11,500 nucleotides of DNA, taken from Symbiodinium natans. Lineage: Eukaryota > Sar > Dinophyceae > Suessiales > Symbiodiniaceae. Position 1 is the first letter of the stretch, and every line of letters begins with the position of its first letter. Made by a program: the position numbers and the translations under genes. The DNA lies in assembly GCA_905221605.1 (NCBI GenBank), contig CAJNDS010002683.1, positions 296,001-307,500 on the forward strand, read 5' to 3'. A model generated the notes under the pieces. That model ran no database searches and was not told where the DNA came from. It saw only the letters and a program-made list of their open reading frames with translations. Below, one piece after another: positions 7,114-11,500 of this stretch.

Positions 7114-7176
7114 AGTAGTGGTAGTAGTGGTAGTAGTGGTAGTAGTGGTAGTAGTGGTAGTAGTTGTAGTAGTGGC
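7114..7176 (+). repeat. 9-bp tandem (AGTAGTGGT)n
   Basis: Seven units run from 7114. Five are exact, the sixth reads AGTAGTTGT and the seventh AGTAGTGGC. Plus-strand frame 6991-7197 reads them as Ser-Ser-Gly after a hydrophobic stretch (IIVRRIIPVVTIVVVAQV), but it starts from TTG and much of it is itself a degenerate trinucleotide sequence (GTAGTAACAATCGTCGTCGTA). Minus-strand frames read Tyr-His or poly-Thr. I regard it as microsatellite DNA. Confidence 0.85.
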
Positions 7177-7606
7177 AGCAGGGGTAGTAATCAGTAATCG
7201 TCGTAATGTAGTAGTGATAAGACAACAACACGTAGGCAAATCCAGACTTTGCTAAGATGAATTGCCATTGACATTAGTGTTAGAGTGAGCCAAGACTTGA
7301 GTTTTAAGGGAAAAGTGAGGGAAAGCATAGCGTCAACTATGCAAACCGTAAATCCACAATAAACAGGGGTCCCACAACGTTGTGTCGTAGATTCTTGGCT
7401 GGCACGCCTCTGGAAAGGTTTGGGGGAGCCCTCTGCTGGGAACCGAGCGGAGCGGGCTCACAGGGTTGCCGACGCTGCCCTGAGGTGGCTGTCGGATGTC
7501 GGGTCCAGGGTTTTGGGGTTTTGGGATTAGAGGGCTTGCCCGGCCTGGGGTTTCTCAACTCGTCACCCAAAATCCAAACAAAGCCCAATACATCCGCGCA
7601 CTCTAA
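7177..7606. other. No supported gene; G-rich telomere-like tract at 7500-7535
   Basis: The tract CAGGGTTTTGGGGTTTTGGG lies at 7507-7526 and is paired with a C-rich tract at about 7601-7632 (CTCTAAAACC, GTAAACCCTAAAC). Plus- and minus-strand frames (7380-7616 and 7337-7627) are antiparallel across it and show nothing recognisable. Confidence 0.4.
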
Positions 7607-7987
7607 AACCTGGTAAACCCTAAACAAGACCTAAGCTCCCCCCACCCCCGACCCCTTGTTGGTATTCCCACCACCACCACCAACACCACCACCAGCACCA
7701 CCACTACCGGCACCACCATTCACTTTACATTACGCGCACGAAACTCACACAAAACAGCTGAAGCAAACAAGGTGACGGAACGAGCGACGAGCAAGGAACC
7801 CCCAGAAAAGCCCTCGCCCTGTAAGAAGAAGAGCCCCCGCGCTATGCACACTACGCACACTCTGCACACTCTGCACACAGAGAGCCAAGAGAGCAAAGAG
7901 AGCCAAGAGAGCAAAGAGAGGAGAGCGAGGAGAGCGGAGGCCTGGTCCGAGGAGGCGAGGGAGCTCCGCCGAGCCCAGGAGCCCTGA
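7607..7987 (+). CDS. Candidate low-complexity exon with in-frame repeats
   Basis: The frame is open for 126 codons, from after TAA at 7604-7606 to TGA at 7985-7987. It contains a Thr-rich segment from an ACC microsatellite (7670-7717), a basic segment (CKKKSPRA), a His-Thr-Leu repeat of 9 bp (7847-7876), two exact 18-bp units coding ESQESK (7880-7915), and a charged helix-like tail (RRARRAEAWSEEARELRRAQEP). Repeat periods 3, 9 and 18 are all multiples of three, which fits selection on a reading frame. Against this, the only early ATG is at 7844, other frames on both strands are also open, and the start lies in a telomere-like tract. Function unknown. Confidence 0.22.
   Translation, partial: NLVNPKQDLSSPHPRPLVGIPTTTTNTTTSTTTTGTTIHFTLRARNSHKTAEANKVTERATSKEPPEKPSPCKKKSPRAMHTTHTLHTLHTESQESKESQESKERRARRAEAWSEEARELRRAQEP
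7670..7717 (+). repeat. ACC trinucleotide microsatellite
   Basis: Imperfect ACC repeats with AAC, AGC, ACT and GGC interruptions. Read in the frame of the surrounding candidate exon they give Thr-rich sequence. Confidence 0.85.
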
Positions 7988-8029
7988 AGTTCCAGCGCTT
8001 CGCAGCACTCAGAAAAAACGGCCATGTGA

Positions 8030-8062
8030 CCCTAAACTGCCCTAAACCCATCTAAACCCTGA
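8030..8062 (-). repeat. Telomere-like C-rich tract
   Basis: CCCTAAA units at 8030, 8040 and about 8052 are separated by short spacers (CTG, CCCAT) and followed by CTGACTCTGACTC. Only the motif is regular; the period has been disturbed. Confidence 0.7.
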
Positions 8063-8317
8063 CTCTGACTCTTGCACTCTGGCCTCTATTCTACGGCTTT
8101 CCATGGCGTTCCTTACCCTCAGTCATAGTCGTCGTGGTGACGGTGGTGGCTCTTGCGAGGGTTAAGAGTGTGATTTTTGAAGGGCTGGCAGTGTAGATTC
8201 GTCCTTCTTTTTCATTCTTGCTTTTTTGTGTTTTCTTTTCCTCTCTAATTTTTTCGATTCCAAAAGTTTGGGGCTTGGGATGCGTTTTACCAAGCACGCC
8301 AACCAACATACACACAT
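8063..8317. other. No supported gene
   Basis: The segment includes an imperfect GTCGTCGTGGTGACGGTGG trinucleotide-like patch (8126-8145) and a T-rich patch (8205-8255). A minus-strand 87-codon frame (8091-8354) depends on the adjoining CA microsatellite. Confidence 0.4.
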
Positions 8318-8320
8318 AAC

Positions 8321-8325
<5 letters not shown>

Positions 8326-8354
<29 letters not shown>

Positions 8355-8376
8355 CAGAGAGAGAGAGAGAGAGAGA
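8326..8376 (+). repeat. Compound CA/GA microsatellite
   Basis: Alternating CA runs through 8326-8353, preceded by degenerate CA-rich sequence from about 8308, and passes directly into alternating AG at 8356-8376. Minus-strand frames read it as Cys-Val and Ser-Leu repeats, which are by-products. Confidence 0.95.
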
Positions 8377-8398
8377 CATAAAAAACAGTGAAAATGTA

Positions 8399-8734
8399 AT
8401 GCAAGGTCGTTCGCTTCCGCTGCAGATGATCATCATGAATATATTGAAACAGCCGTTTGCATCCCCAAATCCTAAACCCAAAGAAACTGCCATGGCCCTT
8501 TTACAACAAAAACAAGTAGCGGTGTGGTTGGGCTTACTGCAACACGTCCCAATCCAATCAGCATACTGCACAATATCAGTGAACACCTGCTTGGGATGTC
8601 GTGTGCACAGAAGTCGCCCGGGGCCCCAACAGGGCGAATTTGATCCATCAAAGACACAGGTCAAACACATGCATGCATCACAAAAAGCGCTGTTCCAGTC
8701 CGCAGTGGAAACTACGCACCGCGAACCTACGTAG
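8399..8734 (+). CDS. Weak candidate gene, 111-residue protein of unknown function
   Basis: The frame starts at ATG 8399, just after the CA/GA microsatellite, and ends in TAG at 8732-8734. Translation begins MQGRSLPLQMIIMNILKQ, has a mildly hydrophobic middle (VAVWLGLLQHVPIQSAYC) and a polar C-terminus. No domain, signal peptide or full transmembrane helix is evident. The opposite strand is open over the same interval (8287-8796), without an ATG at its start, and reads as an unusually cysteine-rich peptide. Only one can be real, and neither may be. A short telomere-like CCTAAACCC lies within the plus frame at 8471-8479. Confidence 0.2.
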   Translation: MQGRSLPLQMIIMNILKQPFASPNPKPKETAMALLQQKQVAVWLGLLQHVPIQSAYCTISVNTCLGCRVHRSRPGPQQGEFDPSKTQVKHMHASQKALFQSAVETTHREPT

Positions 8735-9119
8735 TTTTCATTCCGCTGGCATGAAATAGGCTTGCAAACTCTTTGAGAGTTAAACTCGAAACACACGCAA
8801 GCTGGAAGCCAGCCCGCCTGCTCGGATATGTCAGAGTGGCGGCGGGCCGCCAGCCCCTTCGCAAGAGTGGCTGTTTGCTAGTTCTGGGTCGAGGGCTTTG
8901 GGGCAGAAGCCCGATGGCCCCTGAACCTTCGACGTGAAACAATGGAAACCCAACAAACCTAAAAACATATAAAACAACACAAACCAAAAGAACACACACA
9001 CACACACACAATAACAAAACAAAAACAGATACCAAACTTAGAGCTCCAAGAACCCCCCCCCCTCCTAGTGGACCCTGAGCCCCTCCAAAGAACAGTGGCA
9101 CTGCCAGCCGATACCAGGA
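8735..9119. other. No supported gene; CA microsatellite and poly-C
   Basis: The segment holds a CA run at 8992-9010, an AAC/AAAAC-rich patch at about 8960-9030, a run of 10 C at 9053-9062, and a G-rich telomere-like word near 8891-8909. Minus-strand frames (8727-9186) take Cys-Val repeats from the CA run and are not credible. Confidence 0.5.
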
Positions 9120-9175
9120 ATTCTGGGTTGTAGGAGTTTAGGGGTGTCGGGCTGTAGGGGCTGAAGGGTTGAAGG
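9120..9175 (+). repeat. Decayed G-rich telomere-like tract
   Basis: The tract is a succession of related words: GGGTTGTAGG, GTTTAGGGG, TGTCGGGC, TGTAGGGG, CTGAAGGG and TTGAAGG, with periods near 8-11 bases. Confidence 0.55.
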
Positions 9176-9197
9176 TTCCTTTGCAAGGGCTTTGGGC

Positions 9198-9389
9198 ATG
9201 TCGCCGAAGAGTTGCGAAGAAGTATGGCTGCACGCGCTCAAATCACGAAGTGAGCGATGCACCCTGAGCTTGGTCAGGTTCTTCTGGTACGTTGTTGGAA
9301 GAGTCCTGAGCTTCCGGCGTAGGCAAAGGGGCTCTAGAGATGAGGGCTTAGGGTGCACATGGCACAGCCCTCAAAGCCTCAAACCTTAA
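9198..9389 (+). CDS. Weak candidate small ORF, 63 residues
   Basis: ATG at 9198 opens a frame to TAA at 9387-9389. The peptide starts MSPKSCEEVWLHALKSRSERC, then has a hydrophobic VRFFWYVVGRVL and an Arg-rich segment. No family is recognised. A minus-strand frame (9065-9358) overlaps it. The stop lies in a C-rich telomere-like tract (CTCAAACCTTAAGCC). Confidence 0.13.
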   Translation: MSPKSCEEVWLHALKSRSERCTLSLVRFFWYVVGRVLSFRRRQRGSRDEGLGCTWHSPQSLKP

Positions 9390-9712
9390 GCCCGACTACG
9401 CACCGAGCCGAGCGGCCATCCCTGTCGTGGAGATACCGGAGACAGCACCGCCTGTGGTCTGAGGCCAAGTTGGTTCGTTTTGTGGCCCCGCCGTCCGGGA
9501 AGCCCAGACGGCTAAGGTGGTGCTACGGGGGACTCTTCATGTTCTGTGCTTTGGCTCCTTTGCTCCTTGCTCCCTCTCGGGGCCTCCGCCTGCTCTTCAA
9601 AGACGAAGCCTGCAACGCAGCCGGGCAGGTGCCAACGCACCGAGCACTCACATCCTCGAACCCCCTAGAACCTCTAATAACCCCCAAACCCCGCAATCAA
9701 AAAAAGTCCTAA
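9359..9712 (+). CDS. Weak candidate ORF, 117 residues with one hydrophobic segment
   Basis: The frame runs from ATG 9359 to TAA at 9710-9712. Residues about 20-54 are strongly basic (WRYRRQHRLW, GKPRRLRW). Residues about 55-72 are hydrophobic (CYGGLFMFCALAPLLLA) and could be a single membrane helix with positive residues on its N-terminal side. The last 20 residues come from the C-rich telomere-like tract, which argues against a conserved protein. A second plus frame (9517-9816) overlaps. No family is recognised. Confidence 0.17.
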   Translation: MAQPSKPQTLSPTTHRAERPSLSWRYRRQHRLWSEAKLVRFVAPPSGKPRRLRWCYGGLFMFCALAPLLLAPSRGLRLLFKDEACNAAGQVPTHRALTSSNPLEPLITPKPRNQKKS

Positions 9713-9765
9713 ACTCCAAGCCCCAAAAGTCTAAAACCTACAAAGCCCCAAAACTTCCGAGCAAC
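9655..9765 (-). repeat. Long decayed C-rich telomere-like tract
   Basis: About 110 bases are made of related words: CCCCCTAGAACC, AACCCCCAAACCCC, TCCTAAACTCC, AAGCCCCAAAAG, TCTAAAACC and AAGCCCCAAAAC. All are variants of CCCTAAA or CCCCAAA. With 4664-4760 this is among the longest such tracts in the window. Confidence 0.65.
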
Positions 9766-10169
9766 ATCCCAAGGCCCCAACGGCCCTTGAAGCCCCTCTC
9801 TCAAGGAACGAGGTGAAAGCTCTCGTGCTGAAGCTTCAAGACCCCCAAGATAACTTGGCTCCCCCAGCTTCCGTGGAGTTTGACGCGGAAGCAGCACGAG
9901 ACAGCACGAGACAGCACGAACATCGCAGAGGCCCAGGCTTCGTCTCTTGTCCCTGACGTACCTGGGGACGGACGCGCACCTTGGGCTCGGGGCGGCAGCT
10001 TCTTCCGAAGGAACCTCCCCCAGGTTTCGGGTCTACAGGGTCCATAGGGTCGCCTCACCCTTCAACTCCAGGCTGCTTTGTATCAAGTTTGGGTTCCCCA
10101 GGGCAGCAAGCTCAAAGCTCCTGAGCTCGCAGCCGGCGGACGGCGCCTGAAGTGCAGACAGCATGGGAC
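9766..10169. other. No supported gene; short 10-bp tandem inside
   Basis: Minus-strand frames at 9801-10058 and 9836-10045 and a plus-strand frame at 9947-10150 overlap one another. G-rich telomere-like words occur near 10021-10050. I can support only the 10-bp tandem listed separately. Confidence 0.4.
9891..9920 (+). repeat. 10-bp tandem (ACAGCACGAG)x3
   Basis: Three head-to-tail units, GCAGCACGAG, ACAGCACGAG and ACAGCACGAA, differ only at their ends. Confidence 0.9.
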
Positions 10170-10646
10170 CTAACTAGGACATTCGTGCAATGATGGTCCT
10201 CCGCGGGCTGGCGAGGTAGGGCTTATAAGTTCTAAGTTCAGGCCGAGGGGCCAGAGTTTGGCAAATGTTCCTTGGAAGGAGGACCTCTTGCTCCACTCGC
10301 ACGCTCCATTCTTGAGGTTCTCTGCTGAGGTTCTTAGCAACACACTTGCACCCAAAAAAACCATTGCCCCAGTACGGACAAGAACTGAGTCCCGTCGAAT
10401 TCGGACCTTCTGATCAAGACACAAACCTGGGCAGTTTAGGGGGCGCCCTGCTCCTCTCGCAACCCGCGACATGTAAGTAAACACAAAGACTGCCTGCAAC
10501 AGACCGGTGTAAACCATTCTCCACTTCAAAAAAACAGAGCCCTGACTCTCTATAATCCAAAAAGTATCCAAAACCAAGCAGTGTGTCAAGACCAGGGGCC
10601 GATGTCGGGCGCTTCGCCGCAGAACGTAGGGTCCTGGAGCTCTCAT
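10170..10646 (-). CDS. Candidate 158-residue ORF, unknown, possibly membrane-associated
   Basis: It starts at ATG (10644-10646, minus strand) and ends in TAG at 10170-10172. It is the longest ATG-started frame in the window that is not built from repeats. Residues about 44-59 (MVYTGLLQAVFVFTYM) and 94-104 (AMVFLGASVLL) are hydrophobic; the N-terminus is Arg-rich. No domain is recognised. Two other frames overlap its 5' half: a minus-strand frame without ATG (10414-10965) and the plus-strand frame at 10556-10855, so the coding strand is undecided. Confidence 0.22.
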   Translation of the reverse strand: MRAPGPYVLRRSARHRPLVLTHCLVLDTFWIIESQGSVFLKWRMVYTGLLQAVFVFTYMSRVARGAGRPLNCPGLCLDQKVRIRRDSVLVRTGAMVFLGASVLLRTSAENLKNGACEWSKRSSFQGTFAKLWPLGLNLELISPTSPARGGPSLHECPS

Positions 10647-10855
10647 GCCCCAAACATGAAGGGCTTGCGCAACAAAAGAACGCTCGCAAGAATGGAGATT
10701 TCGATGGAGACTGTTTGTTTGGGGCGCCTGAAATTGGGCATCTCTGGGATTCCGAGGGCTTGGAGGATCTCTCGACTCTACGTAAGCCTGATAAGCTCTC
10801 TAAACTCGAAAAGTTCGGGCTCTCAAAAGGCTTTCGCTTCCCCCAGAAACCCTGA
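10556..10855 (+). CDS. Candidate internal exon with a DFDGD motif
   Basis: The frame is open for 99 codons, from after TAA at 10553-10555 to TGA at 10853-10855. There is no ATG, so it could only be an internal or last exon. The peptide has good acidic/basic balance and contains NGDFDGD (codons from 10691), followed by CLFGAPEIGHLWDSEGLEDLS. DxDGD is the metal-binding signature of eukaryotic RNA-dependent RNA polymerases, and NADFDGD of the largest subunit of cellular RNA polymerases. The residues around it do not match either family as I know them, so the motif alone is weak evidence. The frame ends in a C-rich telomere-like tract. Antisense frames are also open. Confidence 0.2.
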   Translation, partial: SKKYPKPSSVSRPGADVGRFAAERRVLELSCPKHEGLAQQKNARKNGDFDGDCLFGAPEIGHLWDSEGLEDLSTLRKPDKLSKLEKFGLSKGFRFPQKP

Positions 10856-11457
10856 AGGCGTAAACCCTGAACCCATGAACCTCCAAGTGGGGTCTTCCTG
10901 TAACTACGTGTTTGCTTGCACCCAAAGTCCTGGAAGAGGGGCTTCCATCGCGCGAGGCTCTGCAAGCCCTGTGCCCTGCATGCTCAGTGGCGTTGCGTGA
11001 TAGAGTTTCGATTTGGGTTTAGCCTTCAACCCTAAGCCTAGACAACTCCCCCCCACCCCGGGCAAGGCTTAGAAAGTTCAGGGTTTCGACTGATCACAGG
11101 TTTCAGTCCACAACCCAACCCCCCAAACCCCCAAAAGCCACCACGACACTGCCGACCCCCCCGCCTCCGGGACTCGCTCTTTGGGGAGGCGGTGGGCTTA
11201 CCTGTGTAGCCTGATCGCTGGCATTGGATTGGGCTCTTCAGTTTCAAGGGTTGTCATTATTGGTCAGCAAGTAGAGGCAGCGTTGCTTGTGGCGAATACT
11301 TTCCGTCGAAAATAGTAGCAGGTCCCTTAAACCACCCACAACACCCCTAGGATTCGAAAGCCCCCTGAAAGACCACAGCTGCAAGAAGATATACATTCCT
11401 TCATTGCCAATGACAGGAGGGAGTGGCTTCCTTAATTGCGTGCGCCTGCTACCTTAT
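10856..11457. other. No supported gene; telomere-like tracts of both orientations
   Basis: C-rich tract at about 10843-10885 (GTAAACCCTGAACCCATGAACC). G-rich TTTGGGTTTAG at 11012-11022 is followed at once by C-rich CAACCCTAAGCCTAGAC (11027-11043), a run of 7 C (11048-11054), and another C-rich tract at about 11108-11140 (CAACCCAACCCCCCAAACCC). The 69-codon minus-strand frame across this (11038-11247) is made largely from these tracts. From 11200 to 11457 nothing is recognised. Confidence 0.45.
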
Positions 11458-11500
11458 AGGCCTTTACAGGCCTATAGGCCTTCTAGGCCTTATAGGCTTT
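11451..11500. repeat. AGGCCT-rich palindromic tandem, cut by the window end
   Basis: The palindrome AGGCCT occurs at 11458, 11468, 11476 and 11485, with a fifth AGGC at 11494. Spacers are 2-4 bases and mostly TAT or TTA-like, so the unit is about 8-10 bp (CTTATAGGC type). The array is still repeating at the last base and presumably continues beyond. Confidence 0.8.

Noticed and set aside
7031-7239. Minus-strand Tyr/His-rich and poly-Thr open frames
   Set aside because: Direct products of the AGTAGTGGT and related trinucleotide microsatellites.
8091-8404. Minus-strand Cys-Val (VCVCVC) and Ser-Leu proteins
   Set aside because: Encoded only by the CA/GA microsatellite and neighbouring T-rich DNA.

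Overview
The window reads as gene-poor, repeat-rich nuclear DNA of a eukaryote. No bacterial or viral gene, tRNA, rRNA or CRISPR array is recognisable, and no translated segment is a protein I can name. My best guess is a dinoflagellate. There is a perfect run of the TTTAGGG-class telomere heptamer (491-522), and very many decayed copies of it occur throughout on both strands. At 2228-2249 there is a 17-of-22 match to the dinoflagellate spliced-leader sequence, with its 3' 12 bases exact. The heptamer alone would also fit plants, green algae, chromerids or cryptophytes, so the assignment rests mainly on the short leader match.

Layout. 1-1200: a telomere-like run, a 10-bp tandem and homopolymers. 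1205-1500: a decayed tandem of about 77-96 bp units built on CATCAG. 1501-2227: alternating G-rich and C-rich telomere-like tracts. 2228-2249: the putative spliced-leader relic. 2508-3655: the main satellite block, with an AT microsatellite, a 14-bp satellite (2662-2853), a regular 73-bp satellite (2945-3572), and a decayed echo of the 14-bp satellite on the far side (3586-3655). 4101-4684: the most gene-like stretch, two open segments around a 110-bp interval with good splice-site consensus, but with one in-frame TGA. 4664-4972: a 309-bp segment bounded by inverted telomere-like arms. 4973-7100: mostly non-coding, with strictly alternating G/C tracts from 5705 on. 7114-8376: simple repeats, including an open frame (7607-7987) whose repeat units are all multiples of three. 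8399-10855: several open frames of 60-160 codons, each contradicted by open frames on the other strand or in another frame. 11458-11500: the start of an AGGCCT-rich tandem that runs off the window.

The open frames are weak candidate exons, not established genes, and no operon or pathway logic can be read here. The structure worth following is the alternating inverted telomere-like tracts, the nested satellite block and the possible spliced-leader relic.
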